DNA of 17,437 nt from Rickettsiales bacterium (GTDB lineage: Bacteria > Pseudomonadota > Alphaproteobacteria > Rickettsiales > Deianiraeaceae). The notes beneath the pieces were generated by a model that was not told the origin of the DNA, searched no databases, and saw only the letters and a list, made by a program, of their open reading frames with translations. The position numbers and the translations under genes are program-made. This document shows, piece after piece, positions 1-7,467 of this stretch (position 1 is its first letter; every line of letters starts with the position of its first letter). The stretch spans positions 1-17,437 of the forward strand of contig CANDYN010000011.1 of the NCBI GenBank assembly GCA_947424985.1. Reading direction: 5' to 3'.

Positions 1-1147
1 TTTCATCGGCTCCATATCCGCAAGAAGTCGCATTGATAATTATATCAATTTCATCAAAATTTAGCCAGCTTAAAATACCACTCTTCATGCCAAATTTTTC
101 CGCCAATTCACGAGATTTGTCGATTTTTCTTGCAAAAACTGTAACATTTTTTGCATACTCTTTTAACGCAAAACACGCGGCACGAGCGGCTCCACCATTT
201 CCCAAAATTGCAATTTTTTTATCCTCAAAACCTCTCGGCATTGAATTTAAAACCCCGATGTAATCTGTATTATAGCCAACTAATTCATTTCTTAGTGTCC
301 TAACAATTGTATTTACCGCTCCACATCCCATAGCACATGGCTCCAATCTATCTAAATATTGCATAATTTCCTCTTTAAGTGGCGTTGTCACGCTTATTCC
401 GTATAAATTATTTTCCAGTATTATTTCGCGAATTTTATATAGATCGTGCGGTTTTATTTCTATTGCTAAAAATGAGAATTTATCGGCAATTCCAAGAGAT
501 TTATAACACGCATTATGAATTGTTGGAGAAATAGAATATTTAATCGGAAAACCTATAACGGCATTGGTTTTTACAGCAACTTTTTTTTCAATCTCCGATA
601 AAATTTTTAAAAATTCACTTTCGGCATTTGTTGTATCAATTGAAAAACTTGCAATTTTTTGATATTTTTCTCGTCTTGTAAAATCTTGCAAAACCAAATC
701 TGATACTATATTTTCTGATTTTATTTTTGGTCTTGAATTGCTGCTTTTGATATCGTCACTATATCGTTTAATTATTTTTTCTATATTGCTTTTAAGCCAA
801 ATCTTGCAAGTTTTTTCGCTTTCAAGTAAAATTTTTGTCTGTAAATTGCCGATACACTCTTTATTTTCATCAAGTTCACTATTTACTCCAATGCCGCCTC
901 CACAGGAAATTACAACGCCGCTCTCTTTTATCACCTTTTGCAAAATTTCTGTCTCAATTTTCCTGAACTCAAGCCAGTTTTCACCATTTTCCGTAAGCTC
1001 TTTTGCATTTTTTCCCGATTGTTTTTCAATTTCAGCATCAATATCGATAAATTTTAAACCCAAGCGCTTTGCAAGTTCATATCCAATACCGCTTTTACCT
1101 GTACAACGCATTCCAATTAAAGCAATGTTCTCAAAATCTCCTAACAT
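1..1147 (-). CDS. aroK-aroE: Bifunctional shikimate kinase / shikimate dehydrogenase (AroK-AroE fusion), C-terminus cut by window edge
   Basis: One uninterrupted minus-strand frame runs from an ATG at 1147 to the window edge (382 codons) and carries two consecutive enzymes of the shikimate pathway. Residues 1 to about 190 are shikimate kinase (shikimate + ATP to shikimate 3-phosphate): Walker A GMRCTGKS (12-19), DID (35-37), FR with substrate Arg62, and GGG (83-85). From about residue 194 shikimate dehydrogenase (3-dehydroshikimate + NADPH to shikimate) follows: GFPIKYSISPTIHN (199 on), VTTPLK with the catalytic Lys, AVNT, GYNTD, and the NADP loop GNGGAAR. I translated the junction codon by codon and found no stop and only a few linker residues. 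The start overlaps the aroA stop by 7 bases (ATGTTAG), implying translational coupling. The dehydrogenase end lies outside the window. Usually the two enzymes are separate, and fusions are known in some bacteria. Confidence 0.9.
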   Translation of the reverse strand, partial: MLGDFENIALIGMRCTGKSGIGYELAKRLGLKFIDIDAEIEKQSGKNAKELTENGENWLEFRKIETEILQKVIKESGVVISCGGGIGVNSELDENKECIGNLQTKILLESEKTCKIWLKSNIEKIIKRYSDDIKSSNSRPKIKSENIVSDLVLQDFTRREKYQKIASFSIDTTNAESEFLKILSEIEKKVAVKTNAVIGFPIKYSISPTIHNACYKSLGIADKFSFLAIEIKPHDLYKIREIILENNLYGISVTTPLKEEIMQYLDRLEPCAMGCGAVNTIVRTLRNELVGYNTDYIGVLNSMPRGFEDKKIAILGNGGAARAACFALKEYAKNVTVFARKIDKSRELAEKFGMKSGILSWLNFDEIDIIINATSCGYGADE

Positions 1148-2442
1148 AAAGAAAAATCAATGCCAGATGAAGAAAGGACATCCCAAAATTCAGGCATGGA
1201 TTTTGAAACAACAGCAGAATTTTCAATCTCAAGTCCACCAATTTTAGCCCCAATTATAGCAAAACACATTGCGATTCTATGATCATGATATGTATTTATC
1301 AGAATTTTTTCATTATTTTTTAGCTTCGAATTGCCAAAAATAGTAATAGAATTATTATCAATTTCCGTTATTATTCCAATTTTTAAAAACTCCGTATGTA
1401 AAGCTAAAAGCCTGTCTGTTTCTTTGTTTTTCAGGGTTTTAAGTCCTGTAATCTTGCTAATCCCATCGGCAAAAATTAAGACCGAAGCAATCGTCATAGC
1501 GGAATCCGGCATATTCTCCATATTTACTTCAATTGGACGTAGTTTACCATCGGATTTTATTGATATTTTGTCATTGTCTTTAAAAACTTTACAGCCAATT
1601 TTCTCAAGAATTTTAAGCACTCCAAAATCTCCTTGTTTTGAATTAATATCGAGTCCCGAAACATCAATTGAGCCTGATAATAACAGTGGTAAGGCAAAAA
1701 AATACGACCCCGATGAAAAATCTCCAGAAATTACATATTCTCTTCCAATATATTCTTGATTTTTTACAAAATACTTCTCATTTTCAAATACAACAGAAGC
1801 TCCAAAAGATTTCATCAAATCAATTGTTAAATTAATATAAGATTGCGATGCAGCCTTACCTTTGGGTAAAATTTCAAGACCATTTTTAAGCCTGGGCGCA
1901 ACCATTAAAATTGACGATAAAAACTGCCCGCTAACGCTTGCATCAAGCTCGATTGAATCCGGGTTTTCTCTTGTTTTCTGGATCTCAAAAGGAACGCATC
2001 CAGTACGATTTAAAAAATTAATATCACATCCAAGCAAAGAAAGTCCATCACAAAGTCCATCAATTGGCCTTTCAAGCAAGCGCCCTTCCCCGTCAATTAT
2101 GAGCTTTGAGCCGTTTGAAAGTAAAGCCAAAGATGAAAGAAATCTGCTTGTTGTTCCTGCAATTTTACAAAATAATTTTGGATTTTTGATATCGTTAAAA
2201 ATACCGTTATTTCCAAATATTTTTACACAATCTTGTGATATTTTTTCAATTTTTACACCAAGGCTTAAAAGTGCATCGAGCAACAAAGAAACGTCATCAC
2301 ATTGTGGTAAATTTGAAATTTCTGTCTCACCTTTTGCGATTGATGCAACCATCAAAGCCCTGTTTGCAATACTTTTTGATCCGGAAATTTTCGCTTCACT
2401 ATTCGGTTTTAAGCTAGATTTTTGTATTAAAACATTACTCAT
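1141..2442 (-). CDS. aroA: 3-phosphoshikimate 1-carboxyvinyltransferase (EPSP synthase)
   Basis: Sixth step of the shikimate pathway: shikimate 3-phosphate + PEP to EPSP, in the cytoplasm. The 433-residue product has the usual family length. Visible signatures are GSKSIANR (Lys23, Arg28), AGTTSR (95-100), the paired arginines R121 and R125, SGQFLSS (171-177), MPDSAMT with the catalytic Asp at about 313, NKETDR (Lys340, Glu341, Arg344) and DHRIAM. I chose the ATG at 2442 rather than a codon 51 bases upstream. It gives the conserved N-terminus (MSNVLIQ) and an 8-base overlap (ATGAGTAA) with the end of the DAHP synthase gene. The 3' end overlaps the aroK-aroE start. The PEP-site segment reads IAGTTSRF where E. 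coli has NAGTAMRP. That divergence is seen in class II-like enzymes, so glyphosate response cannot be predicted from it. Confidence 0.95.
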   Translation of the reverse strand: MSNVLIQKSSLKPNSEAKISGSKSIANRALMVASIAKGETEISNLPQCDDVSLLLDALLSLGVKIEKISQDCVKIFGNNGIFNDIKNPKLFCKIAGTTSRFLSSLALLSNGSKLIIDGEGRLLERPIDGLCDGLSLLGCDINFLNRTGCVPFEIQKTRENPDSIELDASVSGQFLSSILMVAPRLKNGLEILPKGKAASQSYINLTIDLMKSFGASVVFENEKYFVKNQEYIGREYVISGDFSSGSYFFALPLLLSGSIDVSGLDINSKQGDFGVLKILEKIGCKVFKDNDKISIKSDGKLRPIEVNMENMPDSAMTIASVLIFADGISKITGLKTLKNKETDRLLALHTEFLKIGIITEIDNNSITIFGNSKLKNNEKILINTYHDHRIAMCFAIIGAKIGGLEIENSAVVSKSMPEFWDVLSSSGIDFSLC

Positions 2443-3334
2443 GAATTTTTCTAAAACTTGAAATTTTAGCAATAATTTCCTCAAGTTCAGCAATCGTTAT
2501 ATGCTGATCTGTGTCACTTTTAGACGTTCCACACTCAAGCAAAATTCCATCATATAAAAACCCGCCAACCTCATGTTTTATTTTCATAGAATCAACAGTA
2601 AAATCAACAATATCACTGCGTTTTTTTGGCCCTGCTATATGACTTGGATCTAAAAACATTTCATTTTTAATGTCGCTTTTAACCCTAGCGCAAAGATTAT
2701 GAACTGGATAATTCCTATATCCAGCGTTGTTTTCCGTATCAACACCCCTGTGTATCATAAAAATATCTTCATGCGGTATTAAATTCGCATAACTTGTAAG
2801 CCCCGACCAAGATTTATCGAGAGATAAAGCTATGTTTTCTTCTTCAGATTTTATAACGGAACCACCCAAAGATTTACCATTTTTTATACCGATTTTCCAG
2901 CCATTTTTTCTCGCAAATCGTGCCATAACCTGAACAGGAAAACCAAGATGATTCACAGCTGGATTCCAAACTATCGCTTTTTTCGATTTTAAAAACAACG
3001 ACAAAACCGAGCATTGAATCCAAGAATCAACAATTTCAGTTGCAATAAAAATATCCTTATTTTCCGCCTGAATTTCATTCGCAATTTCAACGCTCGGCAT
3101 TATTTTTAATGCCGCATCACCATGCGTTAATTTTTCTGCATTTTTTCCGTAATCTTCAATATCTATGCCAATAAAAGCATTTTCTGGATCAAAAGTTGTG
3201 CGAGATTTTAGTCCAACAATACGAACACCGTATAATGCTGATTTTCCACTATATTTTATTCCCAAAGACTCCTTAATTTCAATTTTATTTTTAAAATCGA
3301 CGGAACAAGGTCCGGCAATGATTTTAACAGCCAT
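2435..3334 (-). CDS. DAHP synthase-like (3-deoxy-7-phosphoheptulonate synthase), divergent
   Basis: Likely first step of the shikimate pathway (PEP + erythrose 4-phosphate to DAHP), since it is the first gene of an operon with aroA and aroK-aroE. The 299-residue protein has the type I DAHP/KDO8P synthase barrel signatures: AGPCS (7-11), LKSRTT (42-47, the K-x-R-T sugar-phosphate loop), IKNG (150-153), IHRG (194-197), DPSHIAG (229-235, metal His232) and LLECG with Glu267, then SDTDQ. IHRG..YRN..DPSHI most resembles the DAHP synthases of Bacteroidetes and similar groups, but no chorismate mutase domain is attached; that activity is encoded at 12060. Oddly, the segment that normally reads W-I-G-A-R-(T/N) is VWNPAVNH here, so the PEP-phosphate Arg is not where expected. 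Another aldolase in the family (KDO8P or NeuB type) is possible but less likely given the operon. Confidence 0.8.
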   Translation of the reverse strand: MAVKIIAGPCSVDFKNKIEIKESLGIKYSGKSALYGVRIVGLKSRTTFDPENAFIGIDIEDYGKNAEKLTHGDAALKIMPSVEIANEIQAENKDIFIATEIVDSWIQCSVLSLFLKSKKAIVWNPAVNHLGFPVQVMARFARKNGWKIGIKNGKSLGGSVIKSEEENIALSLDKSWSGLTSYANLIPHEDIFMIHRGVDTENNAGYRNYPVHNLCARVKSDIKNEMFLDPSHIAGPKKRSDIVDFTVDSMKIKHEVGGFLYDGILLECGTSKSDTDQHITIAELEEIIAKISSFRKIHE

Positions 3335-3387
3335 ATTTTTTCTAAAACTCGACGTATTTTTACTCTAAAAAAACAAAAGTCAAGCTT
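3335..3387 (-). promoter_or_regulatory. addB to DAHP synthase spacer: possible aro operon promoter or weak terminator
   Basis: This 53-base gap is the only spacing before the aro operon. Read on the minus strand, it begins at the addB stop with a short A/T-rich hairpin (AAAAG, 5-base loop, CTTTT) followed by GTTTTTTT, which could act as a weak intrinsic terminator. Overlapping it is a good -35 hexamer TTGACT (3383-3378), with TAAAAA 15 bases downstream (3362-3357). The -10 is weak and the spacing short. Either the aro genes have their own promoter here or they are read through from addB; the sequence alone does not decide. Confidence 0.3.
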
Positions 3388-5748
3388 TTAATCGTATTTT
3401 GAAAAATATAAAATATCATCGTATTTTCCGAGTTGCCCGTATATAAAGATTGTTCCGTTTTTCTTGTAAATCTCAGAAAGTTTCTCAATAAAAAATACTT
3501 CAAATTTATCGATACAATCTTGTAAATCAGTGGTACTTTTCTCAAGAAAATTCTCAGATTTAATGGCGTTTTTACTGAAGTAAATATAAGAAAAATCTTT
3601 TATTTTAAAGCCATTTTTTTGCATAACTAACGCATACATAAGCATTTGCGGCGATTTCATCTTCATTTCATTTGCAATTGTTTTATCAACGTGATCATTA
3701 TTTCCGGTTTTTAAATCAAAAATTTCATACGATCCATCTTCATATACCGCAATCAAATCTGGCTTTGCAGATATCTTTATCTGAACATCAGAAACTACCA
3801 AATCATAAAAAAAAGATTTTTCAGATTCAATTTTGCCGTTTTTTTTGAATATTCTTAAGAAAACATCGCGAATTAAATTTAAAAATTCATCAAGCTCAAG
3901 TTCTAAATTTATTCTTATAAAATCGTCGGTTATTTTTTCATAAATACCCGGCATAATCTCATTTTTGACCCATTCGTTTGTTATATTTTTTAACGAATCA
4001 AGTGATACAAAATATTTCGATAAAACAGATAAAATTCCATGTAAAGCATTTCCACTTTCAGTTTTAAGTTCCGCTCCTATCAAATTTTGCTTAATCGACA
4101 AAATATATTTCATAAAAAAAACATAAGGATTGTCAATATAAGTTTTTAGTTTTTGATATGAAAAATCTCTTGGTAAATCTTCGATGTTTACCAATCCAGA
4201 TGTTATATTTGCATCTTTTTTGCTGTATCTTTTTTTATCAAAATTTATATCTTTTTTTTCGATTTTTTGTCCAAGTTTTATCGAAAAAAAGGCCTCAACT
4301 TCAATAAAATCCAAGTCATTTTCATATAAAAATTCAAGTTCATTGGATCCATTTAAAAAACCCACCAAATCAGCAAAATATCTATGCTTTTCAAGAGTTT
4401 TTATTTCGTTTGATTTATAATTTTCATTAAAATTTTGACTTATAAAAAATACCTTATCAAAATTTAACAATTTAGCATTTTGCGGTGTTAAAATATAAAC
4501 ATTAAAATCTTCACTAAATTTAGTTTTTACAGCAAGCTCTTCGTTGCTATTTTGACTTGAAAAATTTTGAAAATAACATAAAAATTCATCGATATTCTTT
4601 GGATAAAATTTATTTAAAAAATCAAAGTTATCATTAAAATTAGCCTTACAAAATTCAATTAAAATCTCAATTTTACGACTTTGATAAAAATTCTCTATGC
4701 ATAAAATTAATTTCATAACTTCTTGATTTCCTTGAAAAAAATTACTTGCAAATTTTAAAATTTCATCGGAAAAAATAAGATTTTTATTTTTTATATTTTC
4801 TTTAAATTTTAATAAACTTTGTGACACAAAGATCCCCTTGGTTTTTATAAATATCTCGATAAAATCTATGAAATAGTCAGCAAAAAAAATGTCATTTTTT
4901 ATCATTTCCAAAAAATTAACACAAATGCTTTTTTTGCTTATTTCTTTTTTTTCAAAAAATACCGAAATATTCTTTTTATATAAAAAATTTCCCAAAGTTT
5001 CGATTAAATCTTGATTTTTTGATATGATCCCAATTTTACCAAACTTGCTAATTTCCCGTGTTAAGATCTCACAAATTTGCGCTTTTCCATCAACTTTTCT
5101 TGCAAAAATATTTGCAATATCTTGATTATTATCGGAAAAATTTTCAATTTCAATAAAATTTTCATAACAAAAACCAATTGCAGAAGCAATAAAGTCTTGT
5201 TCTGAAAAAATATTACTTGTCAAAATAATCGTAACATTTTGACATCTTGCTATTTTTTTAAAAAAATTGAATAAAACTTTCCCCTGAAAATCTATTCCAA
5301 AAAAACAAAATTTTTCATCAGATTTTTCAATACTCATGGCAACCTTATCCAAAACTTCGTCAAAATTTGCGTAAAAATCAACAAATCCCTTCATTTTGAT
5401 ATTTTTTATATATAACCTTGCAATATCGCAATAAACATCAAATGCTTCGTGTTTCAAAAAGCAGTAATTATCTATATATTCCCGTGTTTTATTTAATGAA
5501 AAATCGGAAATCTCAAGGCCATGCTCTTGCATAACTGATATAACATGAAAATCGCGATCCAGCCTTGACATAAATCGAAGCTTGCTATACTTTCTAAAAA
5601 ACTCCGTAATATTAAGATCCAGCAAAAGTTTAGACTTAATTATGTCATTTTGACAAATTATCTCATAGCCAAGAGTCTTAAAATTTTCAATTTTATCGTT
5701 AAAAACAACCAAATTCTTTACTTTTGCAAGAATTATTTTTGCGTTCAT
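3388..5748 (-). CDS. addB: AddB-like double-strand break repair protein with C-terminal PD-(D/E)XK nuclease
   Basis: Probably the AddB partner of AddA in RecBCD-like end resection. The C-terminal third carries a RecB-family nuclease: SGNALHG (near residue 565, the G-x-x-x-H motif), SAKPDL (about 663), FDLKTG (about 678, the catalytic D-x-K) and QMLMYAL (about 704). The middle holds a degenerate helicase-like strand (KVFFISQNFNEN) resembling the VILGGLNEG segment of AddB. The N-terminus shows no Walker A, as expected for AddB. At 786 residues it is shorter than the roughly 1000 of most alphaproteobacterial AddB proteins, so it looks reduced. No four-cysteine Fe-S cluster pattern is apparent. 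Composition is extremely AT-rich with many Lys, Asn, Ile and Phe codons, consistent with fast drift. addA is not in the window. Family assignment is good for the nuclease and moderate for AddB specifically. Confidence 0.7.
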   Translation of the reverse strand: MNAKIILAKVKNLVVFNDKIENFKTLGYEIICQNDIIKSKLLLDLNITEFFRKYSKLRFMSRLDRDFHVISVMQEHGLEISDFSLNKTREYIDNYCFLKHEAFDVYCDIARLYIKNIKMKGFVDFYANFDEVLDKVAMSIEKSDEKFCFFGIDFQGKVLFNFFKKIARCQNVTIILTSNIFSEQDFIASAIGFCYENFIEIENFSDNNQDIANIFARKVDGKAQICEILTREISKFGKIGIISKNQDLIETLGNFLYKKNISVFFEKKEISKKSICVNFLEMIKNDIFFADYFIDFIEIFIKTKGIFVSQSLLKFKENIKNKNLIFSDEILKFASNFFQGNQEVMKLILCIENFYQSRKIEILIEFCKANFNDNFDFLNKFYPKNIDEFLCYFQNFSSQNSNEELAVKTKFSEDFNVYILTPQNAKLLNFDKVFFISQNFNENYKSNEIKTLEKHRYFADLVGFLNGSNELEFLYENDLDFIEVEAFFSIKLGQKIEKKDINFDKKRYSKKDANITSGLVNIEDLPRDFSYQKLKTYIDNPYVFFMKYILSIKQNLIGAELKTESGNALHGILSVLSKYFVSLDSLKNITNEWVKNEIMPGIYEKITDDFIRINLELELDEFLNLIRDVFLRIFKKNGKIESEKSFFYDLVVSDVQIKISAKPDLIAVYEDGSYEIFDLKTGNNDHVDKTIANEMKMKSPQMLMYALVMQKNGFKIKDFSYIYFSKNAIKSENFLEKSTTDLQDCIDKFEVFFIEKLSEIYKKNGTIFIYGQLGKYDDILYFSKYD

Positions 5749-5770
5749 TTATAAGTAAAACATTCAACAT

Positions 5771-5798
5771 TTCATAAAATGAAAATTATTTTTATCAA
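5771..5798 (-). promoter_or_regulatory. Candidate promoter of addB
   Basis: On the minus strand TTGATA (5798-5793) is followed after 16 bases by TATGAA (5776-5771), leaving a leader of about 16 bases before the addB ATG at 5748. The -35 shares bases with the left arm of the inverted repeat at 5796-5828, so a repeat-binding protein could influence it. The match to sigma-70 is moderate and the background is very A/T-rich. Confidence 0.35.
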
Positions 5799-5828
5799 GC
5801 TTTATTTAAAAAAATAAAAAAAAGCTTG
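5796..5828. repeat. Perfect 8-base inverted repeat in the addB/rpsU divergent region
   Basis: CAAGCTTT (5796-5803) and AAAGCTTG (5821-5828) are exact reverse complements separated by 17 A/T-only bases. It sits midway in the 129-base spacer between divergently transcribed addB and rpsU. It may be an operator, or a hairpin in an rpsU leader if transcription starts upstream. The right arm is followed by CATAATATTTTTTT on the plus strand. A possible rpsU -10 (TATAAA, 5856-5861) lies downstream, but I see no convincing -35 at the right distance. The rest of the spacer (5749-5877) shows only A/T-rich sequence. Confidence 0.5.
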
Positions 5829-5877
5829 CATAATATTTTTTTAGCATTATTTACCTATAAAGTTTATTTGTAAAAAT

Positions 5878-6090
5878 ATGGCAGTTAGCGTTACAGTAAC
5901 AGGAGATGATGTTACAAAAGCATTAAAGCTTCTTAAGGAAAAGGGACAAAAAGAGGGTATATTTGCATCCATGATACAAAAAAGATATTTCAAATCCGGA
6001 AAGGAAAAAGAAAAAGATAGAGCGAAACAAGGTTATAAAAGACGTATTAAGGCAAAAAATGCTTCATCTGGTGCAGATAATGCAAACTAA
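5878..6090 (+). CDS. rpsU: 30S ribosomal protein bS21
   Basis: A 70-residue basic protein matching bS21: an N-terminal beta segment (MAVSVTVTGDD), the ALKLLKEKGQKEGIF helix typical of S21 (R/K-E-G-I-F), then K/R-rich helices (RYFKSGKEKEKDRAKQGYKRR). It is a component of the small-subunit platform near the 3' end of 16S rRNA and contributes to mRNA start selection. It is the first gene of a plus-strand operon, and rbfA begins 2 bases after its stop, so the two small-subunit factors are probably made together. No Shine-Dalgarno-like sequence precedes its ATG. The last residues (about NASSGADNAN) are a non-conserved tail. Confidence 0.95.
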   Translation: MAVSVTVTGDDVTKALKLLKEKGQKEGIFASMIQKRYFKSGKEKEKDRAKQGYKRRIKAKNASSGADNAN

Positions 6091-6092
6091 GT

Positions 6093-6404
6093 ATGAAAAA
6101 TAGTCCAACTATAAGACAAATGATGTTCTCTTCTGAAATTTTAAGAATAGTGTCTCATTTTTTGTCAACAAATCAAATTTTATTATCAAATGATAAGATT
6201 TTTTGTAAAAAAGTTGTGTGTTCGAAAAATTTAAAACAAGCGAGTATATTTATATCCACTAATGCTTCAAACGAAAATATCGTAGTCGGTAAGCCGGAAA
6301 CAATTAGACAAAACAAAGAAATTGATTATTTACTAAAAAAAGAAATGGCGAAAAAAATGAATTTGCGCTTTATTCCAAATTTAAATTGGTATTTTGAAGA
6401 ATAG
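6093..6404 (+). CDS. rbfA: Ribosome-binding factor A (RbfA-like)
   Basis: Small (103-residue) protein with the RbfA layout: an N-terminal helix with S-x-x-I-x-R-I-V (residues 14-20), the central strand KKVVCSKNLKQASIFIS corresponding to the V-x-x-S-x-D-L-x-x-A-x-V-Y-V-S core, and the C-terminal LRFIPNLNWYFEE matching the family's R-x-x-P-x-L-x-F ending. RbfA assists maturation of the 5' end of 16S rRNA in the 30S subunit. In most bacteria it lies with infB or truB; here it follows rpsU by 2 bases, a functionally coherent pairing. The sequence is divergent, so recognition rests on pattern and context. The downstream gene starts 14 bases after its stop. Confidence 0.8.
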   Translation: MKNSPTIRQMMFSSEILRIVSHFLSTNQILLSNDKIFCKKVVCSKNLKQASIFISTNASNENIVVGKPETIRQNKEIDYLLKKEMAKKMNLRFIPNLNWYFEE

Positions 6405-6417
6405 TTTTTTACAAAAC

Positions 6418-7467
6418 ATGAGAATCCTTGTTGCAATCTTCACATTAGCGTTCTCAATTAATGCAAATGCCATATCACACAAATATAAAGATGAATTTGC
6501 TTTTTTTTGCAAAAGCTTTCATCGTGACGTAAAAAGAACGGTAAATTTATATCAATCAATTGAACAGCATTATAAGGGCAGTGCAAAATTTTATATTGTT
6601 ATCCCAAAAAAAGATGAGAAGTTGTTTAAAGATGAGTATGATTTGGCAATAAAAAGTGGCATTATAAAAACCAGACCAATAATCATGTTTGAAGATGATA
6701 TTTTTAGAAAGTGCGAAATACCGAGTGAAAAAATAAAACACCTTGGACAAAAAAACAACAGAGGTGGATGGAATTTACAGCAAGTTGTAAAACTTTGCAT
6801 AGGCTCGCTTGAGCTTGCAAAAAACTATGTCACAATTGACTCTGATATGTATTTCATAAAAGATTTTGATGAAAGTATTTTTTATGACAAAAGCGGAGTT
6901 TTATTTACTGCGGCCGGAAAATATTTTGGATCATTTGCAAAAGCTGTAAAGAAATTACATAAAATAGACTCACTATATAACACAGACAAGGAACAATCAT
7001 ATCGTTTTTACTCTCATTCATTTATAAAATATACACTCGATGGAGGACAAAAGCCTTGGTATGATTTTGTACAAAACTATGGGCTTTTTCAGTCAGACAT
7101 ACTTTTTGATATGAGAGATTATATAAAAACCAAAATGAGATACGACTTCTCGGATTTAATAAACATGGTTCCTTGGGAATTTCAATGGTATGGTGAGTTC
7201 GTTTTAAGCCAAAAGCCTGAGAAGTTTTTTCCATATTTTGCTGATGAATTTTCGATGGGGATAGGTGATATGTACGAAGATAGCAAATTTAAACATTGTA
7301 GCCCAACAAATGGCTACCCAGGTCAGTATGCAATTGCATATCAACCGCATGCAATTGGTAGAAAAGAGGGTCAAATACGCTATGAAATGCCAAATACATT
7401 AAAATGTAAAATCCAGAGTAATACAAAAATTACGTTTATAAAGTTGAAAAGGTTTTTTGGATTATGA
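6418..7467 (+). CDS. Secreted DUF6492 / glycosyltransferase-like protein
   Basis: The 349-residue protein resembles the DUF6492 group of glycosyltransferase-fold proteins. It has an N-terminal FFCKSFHRDVKRT segment (like the S-x-x-R-D start of these proteins), GGWNLQQVVKL (about 117-127), a DSD metal/nucleotide-sugar-like motif (141-143) followed by MYF, and several aromatic-rich blocks. I chose the ATG at 6418. It gives a clean signal peptide (MR, then ILVAIFTLAFSI, then NANA with probable cleavage after residue 18) and no overlap with rbfA; a TTG at 6394 would add 8 residues. A signal peptide on such a fold is odd, because sugar nucleotides are cytosolic. The dapB start overlaps its stop by 4 bases (ATGA), so it is co-translated with lysine/DAP synthesis. 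Substrate unknown; a role in envelope polysaccharide is a guess. Confidence 0.7.
   Translation: MRILVAIFTLAFSINANAISHKYKDEFAFFCKSFHRDVKRTVNLYQSIEQHYKGSAKFYIVIPKKDEKLFKDEYDLAIKSGIIKTRPIIMFEDDIFRKCEIPSEKIKHLGQKNNRGGWNLQQVVKLCIGSLELAKNYVTIDSDMYFIKDFDESIFYDKSGVLFTAAGKYFGSFAKAVKKLHKIDSLYNTDKEQSYRFYSHSFIKYTLDGGQKPWYDFVQNYGLFQSDILFDMRDYIKTKMRYDFSDLINMVPWEFQWYGEFVLSQKPEKFFPYFADEFSMGIGDMYEDSKFKHCSPTNGYPGQYAIAYQPHAIGRKEGQIRYEMPNTLKCKIQSNTKITFIKLKRFFGL

Noticed and set aside
738..1247. Plus-strand open frame of 169 codons
   Set aside because: Lies antisense to the aroK-aroE/aroA junction. The minus-strand frame has clear enzyme motifs, and this product is a low-complexity Ser/Phe-rich shadow.
1862..2461. 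Plus-strand open frame of 199 codons
   Set aside because: Fully antisense to aroA, whose motifs are unambiguous. No motif or start signal supports the plus-strand frame.
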